Below are positions 1 to 9,500 of a stretch of 64,000 nucleotides of DNA, piece by piece. Source of the DNA: Fulvivirga kasyanovii (GTDB taxonomy: Bacteria > Bacteroidota > Bacteroidia > Cytophagales > Cyclobacteriaceae); the NCBI RefSeq assembly GCF_009711405.1, contig NZ_SMLW01000677.1:1-64000 (forward strand), written 5' to 3'. The position numbers and the translations under genes are program-made. The notes below the pieces were generated by a model. That model did no database searches, had not been told where the DNA came from, and was given only the letters and a program-made list of their open reading frames with translations. Numbering within the stretch: the first letter of the stretch is position 1; each line of letters starts with the position of its first letter.

Positions 1-1
1 A

Positions 2-301
2 ATACTCCAAACCCCCGTTACCTACTTGTTTGCGGCAGGTGAGGAAAACAATGTGGCAGAAGCTCCAACCGTAGTCAAAAATGGCGACCCCGAAGTTTCA
101 AGAGGCGTACGGGTAAAAACAGAGCTTTATCGCAAAATATTTGAAGATAACCCCACTGAAGCTTTTGAAGACCTTTTGCATGAGTATGAAGCATTGGTTC
201 ATGCCAATGAGCGATTGAAAGAAGAAAAACAAAAGCTTGAAGGCAAATTATCGGCTTCGAGTGATTTTCTCACACAGTTAATAAACATGAAGGGAAGTTG
301 A
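2..301 (+). CDS. C-terminal part of a probable XRE-type HTH regulator (cut by window edge)
   Basis: The frame is open from the first bases of the window, so the 5' end lies outside it. The visible start (I-L-Q-T-P-V-T-Y-L-F) resembles the last helix of an HTH_3/XRE DNA-binding domain, which commonly ends like 'alnvsvdyLl'. It is followed by a linker and a charged, heptad-like segment (about the last 45 residues, rich in E/K/L) that could be a dimerising coiled coil. The DNA-binding part itself is not visible, so the family call is inference from a short motif. It converges on the TPR gene at 323 with only 21 bases between stops. Confidence 0.5.
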   Translation: MLQTPVTYLFAAGEENNVAEAPTVVKNGDPEVSRGVRVKTELYRKIFEDNPTEAFEDLLHEYEALVHANERLKEEKQKLEGKLSASSDFLTQLINMKGS

Positions 302-322
302 ACCATCCTTAATCTCCCACTT

Positions 323-1558
323 TTATGAATGTATAACCTTATATATCTTCCTTGCCGTATCCTGAGCAAATTGGATCTTACGGTTTTTACGATATAGAAG
401 CACTAACAATGTAACCAGAATAGCTGCTAAAGCAGCAAGCGTCCATTTAATATATTGTGCAATCTCCAATTGCCTGGCCAGAGCCCTGGCCTTTTCCTCG
501 CTTGCAAATTTGTAGGTCGCGGCCTCTACCTGGTACTGGTTGTACATGTCGTTAAGGTTAATGCGGAGCTCCAGCAAATCAGCGGTGAGGAGGTCTATAT
601 TGTCACTATATTTTAAAGCTTCATGAAGGTTGCCCTTATCACGATTGATTTCCTTAAGTTTTTTGCAAACCTCGAAAAACTCTTCACTCATCGCTATCTG
701 ATGGTGCTGAAAAAATGAAAAGCTTTTTTCAAAGAAAAGGAGAGAAGAATCTGCCTCCTTTCCGGCATAAATGTTCCCGAGGTTTGAATAAATCGTGCCT
801 GTAAAATCACTCTCTTTAATATTGTCATCTTGGAGCAGCTTAAGTCCCTTTTTTAGGTTTGTGGTTGCGGCTGCGGTATCACCGCTGCATAGATATAAAT
901 AACCGATATTATTGTATATACCTACCTTGTCATCCAGGCTGTATGAAAACTCCAGTGCTTTTTGATAAGTCATGTGTGCGTCAGGATACCTTTTTATTAT
1001 TCTGTACAAGCGTCCCAGGTTGTTGTAAATCCAGTATAAGCGTATGGTATCATTAGATTGTTTCGCATCTTCAATGGTGGCTTCATAAAGCTGGATTGCG
1101 TCTTCATGCTTGCCCAATTGTTGATACTGAAAGGCAATGTGTGCGTTGAGCTTATTTACAGCCCTGGTGTCGTTCATTGCTTTCTTTATAGTGAGGGCAT
1201 CAAAATAATAGTTCAGTGCCGTATCGTGAAAACCGGTTTTAGAGTAAATATTGGCAATGTTTTCAATAACATTGGCGATTTGTTCTTTATCATTTAAGGA
1301 ACGGTAGGCTTCCAAGGCATCAAAATAGCTGGCAGTAGCCTGATAAAAGCTTTCGTTCTTCTTTTGTAAATAAGCGATAAGATAGTGAGAGTTTGCGGTA
1401 AGCCTTGTATCCTTAATTTTGCGGGCCGCCTGATTAACTTTTTGCGCTAATTCAATATTGGAAGTAAGTCTTGCCGAATCATAAAGCTCCTGTAAATCAG
1501 GTTGTCCAAAGCTCATGGCACTGATCAGAACCAAAGGGATGAAAACAAGTTTGCTCAT
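323..1558 (-). CDS. Secreted/membrane TPR protein with a single C-terminal membrane segment
   Basis: A 411-residue protein with an N-terminal signal peptide (MSKLVFIPLVLISAMSFG) followed by tetratricopeptide-like helices from about residue 30 to 330, a helical region, a membrane segment near residues 376-395, and a basic tail of about 20 residues. I chose the ATG at 1558 because it starts the signal peptide; a longer open frame to 1771 would read through the neighbouring lipoprotein gene. The layout (exported TPRs, one TM) matches the sensor half of Bacteroidota TPR kinases and TPR-LuxR proteins, but no output domain follows the TM. A protein-protein scaffold or a partner-dependent sensor is possible. 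No function is assigned. Confidence 0.8.
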   Translation of the reverse strand: MSKLVFIPLVLISAMSFGQPDLQELYDSARLTSNIELAQKVNQAARKIKDTRLTANSHYLIAYLQKKNESFYQATASYFDALEAYRSLNDKEQIANVIENIANIYSKTGFHDTALNYYFDALTIKKAMNDTRAVNKLNAHIAFQYQQLGKHEDAIQLYEATIEDAKQSNDTIRLYWIYNNLGRLYRIIKRYPDAHMTYQKALEFSYSLDDKVGIYNNIGYLYLCSGDTAAATTNLKKGLKLLQDDNIKESDFTGTIYSNLGNIYAGKEADSSLLFFEKSFSFFQHHQIAMSEEFFEVCKKLKEINRDKGNLHEALKYSDNIDLLTADLLELRINLNDMYNQYQVEAATYKFASEEKARALARQLEIAQYIKWTLAALAAILVTLLVLLYRKNRKIQFAQDTARKIYKVIHS

Positions 1559-1652
1559 AAATATAATTTTTCCTGCACCAAAATGTAAATTAAACAAAAA
1601 GACCCAACATATATTCGGGTCTTTTCGGGTAAAACTTACATGTATAACTTTC

Positions 1653-1823
1653 TTAAGGAGCTGGAGGCGGATTGTCAACTTCGCTGTGGCTTTTGTCGGT
1701 TCCCGCCATATTTGAAATATTCTCGTTAGATAGTTTATAGATTTCTTCGGCATGTTGATCTGTGCACGCACTGACTGCTACCAATAAACCTAAGGCAAAA
1801 AGATAAGTTAAAGTCTTTTTCAT
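1653..1823 (-). CDS. Small lipoprotein, 56 aa
   Basis: The protein starts MKKTLTYLFALGLLVAVSAC, a clear type II signal with the lipobox cysteine at residue 20. The mature part is only about 36 residues, polar, and ends in a Pro-rich PPPAP. The ATG at 1823 is preferred over one 30 bases upstream because it begins directly with the signal peptide. It lies just upstream of the TPR protein on the same strand, about 94 bases away, so the two may be co-transcribed. It is probably anchored to a membrane as a small accessory subunit. I do not recognise a family. Confidence 0.6.
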   Translation of the reverse strand: MKKTLTYLFALGLLVAVSACTDQHAEEIYKLSNENISNMAGTDKSHSEVDNPPPAP

Positions 1824-2156
1824 ATTTGAACCATTTAAATTGTTAATAATCAATATTATATGGTAAAGCTATGAAACATTCATTTTGCAAAAGATGCGTT
1901 CTTTTCCGTTTTTAAACGCTTGACAGAGATAAGGACAAGTTTAGGTATAAATGGATGTCTAAACTTTTAATAGTGAGGGACAAAGATCATTCAGAAGTAC
2001 TGTAAGTGCGTTTTGAATAATATGTCTTCTTCAGAATCAGTATCACGTACTCTAAATTACATCCTTGAAATGGTGTAATCTTTTAACGATGATGCGTAAC
2101 CAGCGGGGTAAAAAATACCTTTTTTGCTAAAAACCTATCATGGCAAATTTACATGG
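1824..2156. other. Gene-free stretch of about 330 bases
   Basis: No ORF with a signal peptide or a recognisable domain was found on either strand. The stretch is AT-rich and probably holds the promoter for the small lipoprotein at 1823 and the 3' end of the transcript from the 2157-3035 gene. A short GGTA/TACC stem followed by a T run near 2107-2126 is too weak to call a terminator. Confidence 0.5.
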
Positions 2157-3035
2157 CTACTGCTTTTTATAAAAGTATAACACCGCTTCTATGCTGTCGC
2201 GTTCCTCACTTAAAGTGAAAAAACCACTTTCATCCTTTTTCCATGCAATGGACTCCCCCTGAGGTTCGGGGGTATAAGGGATCAATAAAGGTTCCTGCTG
2301 CAGGGCCTCATGAACAGTAATACCTTCCGGTCGTGGCCAGTACAAAATCTGATCATAAGTTTTTAATAAGATGTCTCCTCCATCGGAAGAGATATCCCCG
2401 CCCACGATATTATGATAAGGTATGGTTCCCAGCTTTTCTAAAATATTAACCTCTTCAGTGGATTGTGGGTAACGAGCACGATAAATGCCCACCTGGTCTT
2501 CCCTTTTTGAGATAATGTACAAGTCTTTGCTAAGTGGGTCTACCATCAGGCATTCGGCGTCACGTCTGCCGTCAGGATATTGGAATGCGATGGTTTCGAA
2601 GTTATCAATAATCCGGGATTGTCCTGCAACTGGCTCTATAAACCGATAGATGTACTTGAATTCATGTACAGCATAATTGTCACCCATTTCTGCTATGTAG
2701 AGGTAATTTTTGCCCTCTTCCGGTCCCGGGCCACTTGAGATGTCCTCCCAGTCGCGGTTCACCACACCCTTTAGCTCATAAGTGCCCCTGTCAGCGCCGT
2801 GTTCATCGATCAGGAAAATGAAGGGATCGTTGCCACTGTCATTATGTGTCCACAGCATGTTTGCATTGCTAAGGCTCTCCGCCAGCCCCGATGCCTCATT
2901 GATCAAAGGGTTTTCAACTTCACCACATGACTCCGCTTTGTCAAAATATACTTCCTTTTCAAACTCGTTGCTATCACTGTTGGCGCTACAGGCAGCCACA
3001 GCCAGGAATATCCACAGGTAATTATTTTTTCTCAT
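2157..3035 (-). CDS. Lipoprotein of beta-propeller-like character
   Basis: A 292-residue protein with a lipoprotein signal (MRKNNYLWIFLAVAAC). The mature part contains repeated beta-rich stretches with acidic turns such as ASGLAES, THNDSGNDP, RDWEDIS and DAECLMVDPLSKDLYIISKR. Such patterns occur in six-bladed propeller lipoproteins of Bacteroidota that are usually left as hypothetical. The propeller call is from the look of the repeats, not from a recognised family. Its start overlaps the stop of the pyrophosphatase gene by 14 bases, so the two are almost certainly one operon and translationally coupled. Function unknown; it presumably acts at the cell envelope. Confidence 0.7.
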   Translation of the reverse strand: MRKNNYLWIFLAVAACSANSDSNEFEKEVYFDKAESCGEVENPLINEASGLAESLSNANMLWTHNDSGNDPFIFLIDEHGADRGTYELKGVVNRDWEDISSGPGPEEGKNYLYIAEMGDNYAVHEFKYIYRFIEPVAGQSRIIDNFETIAFQYPDGRRDAECLMVDPLSKDLYIISKREDQVGIYRARYPQSTEEVNILEKLGTIPYHNIVGGDISSDGGDILLKTYDQILYWPRPEGITVHEALQQEPLLIPYTPEPQGESIAWKKDESGFFTLSEERDSIEAVLYFYKKQ

Positions 3036-3645
3036 CAGAAACTGACCATTTTTTTATTTCACTCATTGCCTTATTTTCATCGGCCCACCCCAGAAATTTC
3101 ATCTTTCCGGACCCTTTATAGCTGCTAAACCAACCTTGTATAATAGACAATGCCTCCGGGTAATTATCCTCCATACAACTCAATGTGGTGCAATTGATCG
3201 TCCGTAAATCTGCTTCAGCAGGCACTGCTACTATCTTGTCATCAGTCTCCCCACGGTCTGAAAGGTGCAGTACAGCAACAGGAATGACCTCCACTACCAT
3301 GCCCTGCGGCAATGATTCAGAAATTACCAGAATGTCAAGTGCATCCCCATCGCCACCTCTTGACTTGTCCATTAGTGTGGAAGGAATAAATCCGTAGTTG
3401 CCCGGGTAGGGAAGAAACTGTACCATACGCCTCTTGCCATCAATTATCTCCACTTCAAATTCCTCCGTTTCAGGACTGAACTCATATTTTAGATTAGTTC
3501 CTGCCGGAATTTCGACCACCACATTAATATGTCCGTTTTTGGAGAATGCAGGATACTCATAAGGCGAAGTGCCACACGACAACACTGCTATGCTGAAAAG
3601 AAGCATCGGTAAAAAAACACGAACCCGGGAGAATTTGGGTGACAT
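3022..3645 (-). CDS. Family I inorganic pyrophosphatase exported as a lipoprotein
   Basis: Residues 30-200 match soluble family I inorganic pyrophosphatase, which hydrolyses PPi to two phosphates with Mg2+. Visible motifs are EIPAGTNLKYE (cf. EIPxgsxxKYE), a PYPGNYGFIPST stretch and the metal-binding DGDALDILV. It begins with a hydrophobic signal ending in LSCG, a lipobox, which the cytosolic enzyme lacks. It should therefore sit in the envelope, where it could act on PPi outside the cytoplasm. It is co-directional and overlapping with the lipoprotein gene at 2157-3035. The enzyme family is clear; the location is inferred from the signal. It is not the housekeeping cytosolic PPase, which would have to be elsewhere. 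Confidence 0.88.
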   Translation of the reverse strand: MSPKFSRVRVFLPMLLFSIAVLSCGTSPYEYPAFSKNGHINVVVEIPAGTNLKYEFSPETEEFEVEIIDGKRRMVQFLPYPGNYGFIPSTLMDKSRGGDGDALDILVISESLPQGMVVEVIPVAVLHLSDRGETDDKIVAVPAEADLRTINCTTLSCMEDNYPEALSIIQGWFSSYKGSGKMKFLGWADENKAMSEIKKWSVSDEKK

Positions 3646-3895
3646 TTGGTTTTACAAATTAGAGTTAGGAGTGACCAACCGTTAAATTTTAAATAAGAGT
3701 GCAAATTTAACAAATGATGCAAAAGGATCACTACATTTTTTGTCTAATGTGAATAAAAAATCCCGGAAATATTACAGATGTTTATGTAATAAACTACTCA
3801 TTTTCAGAGTGTTTAGTTAAAATTGTATGAATAAATGAGGGTGCCGCTTTAATTATGTTGATACAAGCAGCACACCCCGTCTTAGATATATCATC

Positions 3896-4288
3896 TCATT
3901 CTGTAACCTCTCCTTTGAGATATAGCACTACCACATTTTCTTGCGCATTTGATGCTATGGTAATACCCTTTTGAAACAGTCCGCTTTTCTGAGCATTGTA
4001 GGTAGCAGTGATTTCACCTGACGCGCCAGGCATTATTGGGTCTTTGGTGAAAGCAGCAACTGTACAACCACAAGAAGCTTTGGCACTTGATATGATCAAA
4101 GGTGTATCTCCGGTATTAGTAAACCTGAAAGAATGGGTTACCGGTACATTTTTGGCGATTTTACCAAAATCATATGTCTGAGATTCTTCCCAGTGGAATT
4201 CAGCGTTAGCGCCAGAAACAGCTATCTCCTGGGCATGTAATCCAAGCGCCAGTAAAACAAATGCAATTGTTGAAAATAACTTCTTCAT
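3896..4288 (-). CDS. DUF1573-domain exported protein
   Basis: A 130-residue protein with signal peptide MKKLFSTIAFVLLALGLHAQ. The rest is a single Ig/MSP-like DUF1573 domain, recognisable from TYDFGKIAKNVPVTHSFRFTNTGDTPLIISSAKASCGCT and the pattern DPIMPGASGEITATYN. This family is abundant and secreted in Bacteroidota, with no firmly known function. The ATG at 4288 is chosen because it starts the signal peptide; upstream in-frame ATGs give no sensible N-terminus. It stands alone, divergent from the histidine kinase gene that starts at 4453. Confidence 0.88.
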   Translation of the reverse strand: MKKLFSTIAFVLLALGLHAQEIAVSGANAEFHWEESQTYDFGKIAKNVPVTHSFRFTNTGDTPLIISSAKASCGCTVAAFTKDPIMPGASGEITATYNAQKSGLFQKGITIASNAQENVVVLYLKGEVTE

Positions 4289-4452
4289 AATGATAATATT
4301 TAGTGTGATGAAAATTTGCATGGCTACATTTTGCAGCATCTATGGCCCAAATTGTGAATAACTTGAGAATCATTTTGTTAAGGGATTTGTAATAATTGTT
4401 AATGAGATGTTAAAGAATAGTAGTCCATCTCACTTTTTAGTATTTTCAGGTA

Positions 4453-5721
4453 ATGAAGCGCAACACCATCAGGTTTATAGTAGTACTTGCCGTACTTTCC
4501 ATCGCCGGAATAGTAGTTACCCAGGTGTATTGGTTTAAGCAGGCCTTTAATACAGAGGCCGATCAGTTTAACCGGGACGTGAGTACCGCACTATATAATG
4601 TAGCCAATCAGTTTTTTCAGATATCCAACACAGCCGAGCCTGCCAATAACCCTATCCGGCAACTCTCCACCAACTATTATGTGGTGATGATCAATAATGA
4701 AATTGACGCCAACCTGCTCGAACACCTATTAAAGACAGAGTTTGAAAAGCGAAATATCACTGCAGACTTCGAGTACGGAATCTATGACTGCACCAATGAG
4801 AAAATGGTTTATGGCAGCTACGTGGCGATGGACGAAAAGATGAAGCCAACAGCCACCACGGGCATCCTTCCCAAATGGGAAAACCAGAATTACTATTTCG
4901 GTGTGCAGTTTCCCAATAAAGCCTCCATCATAACCAATCGCATGGGAGTCTGGATGTTCTCATCCTTTGTTCTGTTGGTGGTGATCATATTTTTTGCCTA
5001 CGCGCTTTTCGTGATCCTCAAACAAAAAAGACTCTCTGAGGTACAAAAGGATTTTGTTAATAATATGACCCATGAGTTTAAAACACCGATCTCAACGATA
5101 GCCCTGTCAGCAGAAGTGCTGAGGAACCCGGAAATCATCAGACAGCCGGAGCGATTGCTTAACTACGCCACCATTATTCAAAACGAGAACCAGCGGCTGA
5201 AAAAGCAGGTAGAGCGGGTGTTGCAAATGGCCAGCCTGGACGAAGAAGAGGTTACACTAAAAAAAGAAAAAATAAACATTCATGAGGTCATCGATGAAGC
5301 TCTGAAAGGTGTAGCACTTAACCTGGAGGAAAGGGCAGGGAAGGTAGATTTGCAAATGAATGCTGCTAACCCGTACATCAATGGAGACCGGCTGCACATT
5401 GTTAATGTGTTTTATAATTTGCTCGACAATGCCATAAAATACACCAATATGCCCCCACTGATTAAAATTACTACCTACAATAAGCAGGGGAAGCTGGTTA
5501 TAGAAGTTGAAGACAATGGAATAGGCATAAGTAATGAAGAGCATAAGAAAATATTCAATAAATTTTATCGTGTGCCTACCGGCAATATTCACGATGTAAA
5601 AGGTTTTGGACTAGGCCTTAACTACGTTAACCTGATCATCACGGCACACAAGGGAACGCTGAAACTGGAAAGCGAACCAGGAAAAGGAAGCACCTTTAAA
5701 CTGTACCTGAATAATGGCTGA
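4453..5721 (+). CDS. Two-component sensor histidine kinase, RprX-like
   Basis: A 422-residue membrane kinase. TM1 is near residues 8-26, a periplasmic sensor region spans about 30-165, and TM2 is near 167-189. A HisKA helix follows with the phospho-accepting His207 in THEFKTPIS, then an ATPase domain with N (LLDNAIKYTN), G1 (VEDNGIGIS), F (FNKFYRV) and G2 (GFGLGLNYV) boxes. It autophosphorylates and passes phosphate to the regulator that starts inside its last codons (8-base overlap). The general architecture matches RprX of Bacteroides. The stimulus cannot be read from the sequence. Confidence 0.93.
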   Translation: MKRNTIRFIVVLAVLSIAGIVVTQVYWFKQAFNTEADQFNRDVSTALYNVANQFFQISNTAEPANNPIRQLSTNYYVVMINNEIDANLLEHLLKTEFEKRNITADFEYGIYDCTNEKMVYGSYVAMDEKMKPTATTGILPKWENQNYYFGVQFPNKASIITNRMGVWMFSSFVLLVVIIFFAYALFVILKQKRLSEVQKDFVNNMTHEFKTPISTIALSAEVLRNPEIIRQPERLLNYATIIQNENQRLKKQVERVLQMASLDEEEVTLKKEKINIHEVIDEALKGVALNLEERAGKVDLQMNAANPYINGDRLHIVNVFYNLLDNAIKYTNMPPLIKITTYNKQGKLVIEVEDNGIGISNEEHKKIFNKFYRVPTGNIHDVKGFGLGLNYVNLIITAHKGTLKLESEPGKGSTFKLYLNNG

Positions 5722-6412
5722 AAAGAAGATACTATTCGTTGAAGATGACAAAAACCTGGGCTTTGTTGTTCAGGATAACCTGTCGCTGAAAGGTTATGAC
5801 GTGGTTAGGTGCTATGATGGCGAGGAGGGCTTGCAGAGCTACAAAAAGGGGCAGTTTGACCTTTGCATACTTGATGTTATGCTACCGAAAAAGGACGGCT
5901 TTACCCTTGCCAGGCAGATACGGTCAACAGATACTGACATTCCTATACTTTTTCTTACCGCCAAGTCTATGCAGGACGATAAGCTTGAAGGCTTCAGGAC
6001 GGGTGCCGATGACTATATCGTTAAACCATTTAGCATGGATGAGCTGGTTTGCCGGATAGAGGTCTTTCTTAAAAGAAGCCGCACAACCAAAGAAGTGACA
6101 CGGGAGCTTCCTCATATTTTTAATGTCGGCCTGTACACTTTTGATTATAACAACCTTACCCTGACCGGCAACAATTCAAGTAAAGTACTTACCCAGAAAG
6201 AAGCCGATGTGCTGCGTTGCTTCTGCAATAATTTAGGTATAGTTATCAGAAGAGAGGAGATACTCAAAGAAGTGTGGGGAGACGACGATTACTTTTTAGG
6301 GCGTAGCATGGACGTCTTCATATCAAAACTCAGGAAGTACCTTTCCGGTGACCCTTCCATTGAAATAGTGAATTATCATGGCATAGGCTTCAAGCTCAAT
6401 TTAAAAGCCTGA
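5714..6412 (+). CDS. OmpR-family response regulator, RprY-like
   Basis: A 232-residue regulator. The receiver domain (about residues 5-118) has the acidic pair ED(D)10-12, the phosphoacceptor Asp54 in LDVMLP, the switch Thr in LTAKS and Lys in VKPF. A winged-helix Trans_reg_C domain (about 140-230) follows, recognisable from LTQKEADVLRCFC and GRSMDVFISKLRKYLSGDPSIEI. It overlaps the kinase gene by 8 bases, so the pair is co-translated. It binds DNA as the output of that kinase. Its targets are not evident; the next gene downstream is the TonB receptor at 6530, in the same direction after 117 bases. Confidence 0.94.
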   Translation: MAEKKILFVEDDKNLGFVVQDNLSLKGYDVVRCYDGEEGLQSYKKGQFDLCILDVMLPKKDGFTLARQIRSTDTDIPILFLTAKSMQDDKLEGFRTGADDYIVKPFSMDELVCRIEVFLKRSRTTKEVTRELPHIFNVGLYTFDYNNLTLTGNNSSKVLTQKEADVLRCFCNNLGIVIRREEILKEVWGDDDYFLGRSMDVFISKLRKYLSGDPSIEIVNYHGIGFKLNLKA

Positions 6413-6529
6413 GGGCGCATATTTGTTAAAATTTTTTTGAATGATCGTTATTACAGACTAACTTCATAAAGTTGGCTAATAACATTTATTTCATTAATCC
6501 TTAACAATTGCAAACCTAACCAAATAACC

Positions 6530-9500
6530 ATGATTAGAAATTTACTTTTATCATTACTGTTATTGTCTACCAGCATGACAGTCTCCTTCGGCCAGGGCGT
6601 CACTACGGCGGCTATTCGGGGGAAAGTGACCGATGATGCCGGCCAGGGATTACCGGGAGCCACGGTTATAGCCTTTCATGAGCCTACTGGTACTCAATAT
6701 GGAACCTCAACCAGGCCAGATGGCAAATACAACCTGCCCAACCTTAAAGTCGGAGGCCCATACACTGTAAAAGTTACTTATATAGGCTACACCGAACAAC
6801 AACAGGAAAACATCAATTTATTATTAGGACAGGTCCTTGAAATTGATTTTAATCTTGATGAGGACATTACTACCCTGGGAGAGGTGGTTATCACCGGCAA
6901 TAATGAAACCTTCAATAGCGACAGGACCGGTGCTGCTGAGGCTTTTGATAATGCCGAGATCAGGAAACTGCCTACCATTACCCGTTCTGCGAGTGATATC
7001 TACAGGTTGACACCATCATCTGATGGTAATTCATTTGCGGGGCGAAATGACCAGTACAACAATTTTTCATTGGATGGTTCCATCTTTAACAATCCTTTCG
7101 GACTGGATGCTGCCACACCAGGAGGCCAGACCGATGCTCAGCCGGTTTCTTTGGATGCCATTGAGCAGATACAGGTTGCCGTTTCTCCATATGATGTTAC
7201 CCAGTCAGGCTTTACCGGAGCCTCTATAAATGCGGTAACAAAAAGTGGTACCAATGAATTTTCGGGTACAGTATTTGGGTTTTACAGAACCGATGAATTT
7301 ACCGGAAGCAAGGTGAAAGGAGATGAAGTAGTGGTCGGTGATTTGAAGCAGCTTCAAACCGGGATTAGTATCGGAGGCCCGATAGTAAAAGACAAACTGT
7401 TCTTTTTTGCCAACTTTGAAATGGAACGAAGGGATGACCTGGGCTCCAACTTTGTAGCAAAAAACGGACCTCAGGATTTAATTAATGAGTCTAGGGTGGA
7501 AGAAGCCAACCTTATAGCTGTCTCAGATGCATTGGCTGCTGTGGGCTACGAAACCGGCGCATACCAAGGGTTTATCCATGAAACCAATAACCAAAAAGGA
7601 ATTATTAAGCTGGATTGGAGTATTAATAGCAAACATACTATTACAGCTACCTACAACTTTTTGGACGCCCTGAAACAAAAACCTGCTCACCCGACTGCCC
7701 TGGGTAGAAGAGGGCCTGATGCCACCACCTTGCAGTTCAGAAATTCAGGGTACCAGATCAACAACAAAATCCATTCAGGCCTTATCGAGTGGAAGGCACT
7801 TTTTGGCAACAAATTCTCAAATAAATTACAAGCTGGCTTTACAAAATTTGATGATAGCAGAGATCCTTTTAGTTCTCCATTCCCTGTTATCAACATCTAC
7901 AAAGATGGTATTCCTTACATAATTGCAGGTCATGAGCCATTTTCTATTCACAACCGGCTGGAGCAGAACGTGCTTCAGTTTACCGACAATTTTGAGATGT
8001 ATTTTGGCGACCACACGATTACTGTAGGTACTTCATTTGAAAAGTTTTCATTTGACAACTCTTTCAACCTCGGTGTCTACGATCCGTTTCCATGGTTGAT
8101 ACAGGGAGGTACATTTGGTGGAGGTGTAGATATCAATGATTTTCTGACCAGAGCTGAGGCCGGGGAATTTGATACCTGGAAGGCTGATACGGAAGCGATT
8201 TTTAACCAAAACAATGCTAATGACTCATGGGCACTGGCAGAAACCAATGTGGGTCAGTGGGCTTTGTATGCTCAGGACCAGTGGCTTGTAACGGATAACC
8301 TTACTGTAACAGCCGGAATACGCATGGATCTTCCTCTATACTTTGATACTGGTGACAACATTACCAAAAATGAAGATGGCGTTACCTACTACGATGAAGA
8401 TAACAACCCGGTAACTTTTGATAACACCAAACTTCCTGATCAAACCCCTTTAATATCACCAAGAGTTGGTTTTAACTGGGATATTAAAGGAGATAAAAGC
8501 ATACAGTTCAGAGGAGGATCAGGTTTGTTTACCGGTCGCCTGCCTTTTGTGTGGATAGGCAATCAGGTAGCGAACCCATCCACTGGCTTTCTTAACATAA
8601 CCCACCCGGATTTTCAGTTTCCGCAGGTTTGGAGAACCAGCCTTGGATTGGACAAAAAGCTCGGAAAAGGCTGGTTGGCCACCATAGACCTGGCTTATAC
8701 AAAGGATATAAATGCCATGTTGGTGAGGGATTACAGTTTGAGAACACCCACGGCCAATTTACAAGGTGTAGACAACAGGGCCATTTATGCGCCTTCTGAC
8801 ATTGTTACGTATGATGGAGGTAGAGCGGCCAATTATGTCTTTACAAATTCAGATGAAGGAAGAAGCTTCAACGCTACTTTTGAAATTGAGAGGAACTGGG
8901 ACAATGGTATTTATACCAGCCTGGCCTATAACTATCTGGATGCTAAAAGTGTAAGCTCCATTGAGTCTGAGATCTCCAGTGATGCATTTGCATTAAATCC
9001 GGTAGTAGGAAATGCCAACGAAGCTGTATTGGCACCTTCTATTTATGGTAATAAGCACAGGTTTGTGGGTAATGCCAACAAAACCTTCAAATATGGAGGA
9101 GGTAAGTGGGCAACCACAGTTTCCTTCTACCTGGAATATGCCAGAGGAGGCCGCTTTAGCTATACTTACTCAGGAGACCTGAATGGTGATGGTTCTGTAC
9201 TCAATGACCTGTTATACATACCTACAGACAGCGAGCTGGACCAGATGAATTTTGTTAATGATGCACAAAGGGAAGCCTACAGGGATTTTATAGAGCAGGA
9301 TGATTACCTAAGTGACAACAGAGGTGATTACGCCGAGCGCTATGCGGTACTAAGCCCTTGGTATTCGAGATGGGATATGCGCCTTCTTCAGGATTATAAC
9401 CTTAGCAATGGACATACCATACAGTTTAGTATAGATATACTCAATGTAGGCAATTTGATCAGTTCAGACTGGGGAGTAAGGGAATTTCCGACTAACGTGC

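Noticed and set aside
1515-1715. Plus-strand ORF crossing the start of the TPR gene
   Set aside because: It overlaps two better-supported minus-strand genes and has no recognisable content.
6413-6529. Possible cobalamin riboswitch before the Oar-like TonB receptor
   Set aside because: No B12-box-like sequence or long structured leader is visible in the 117 bases.
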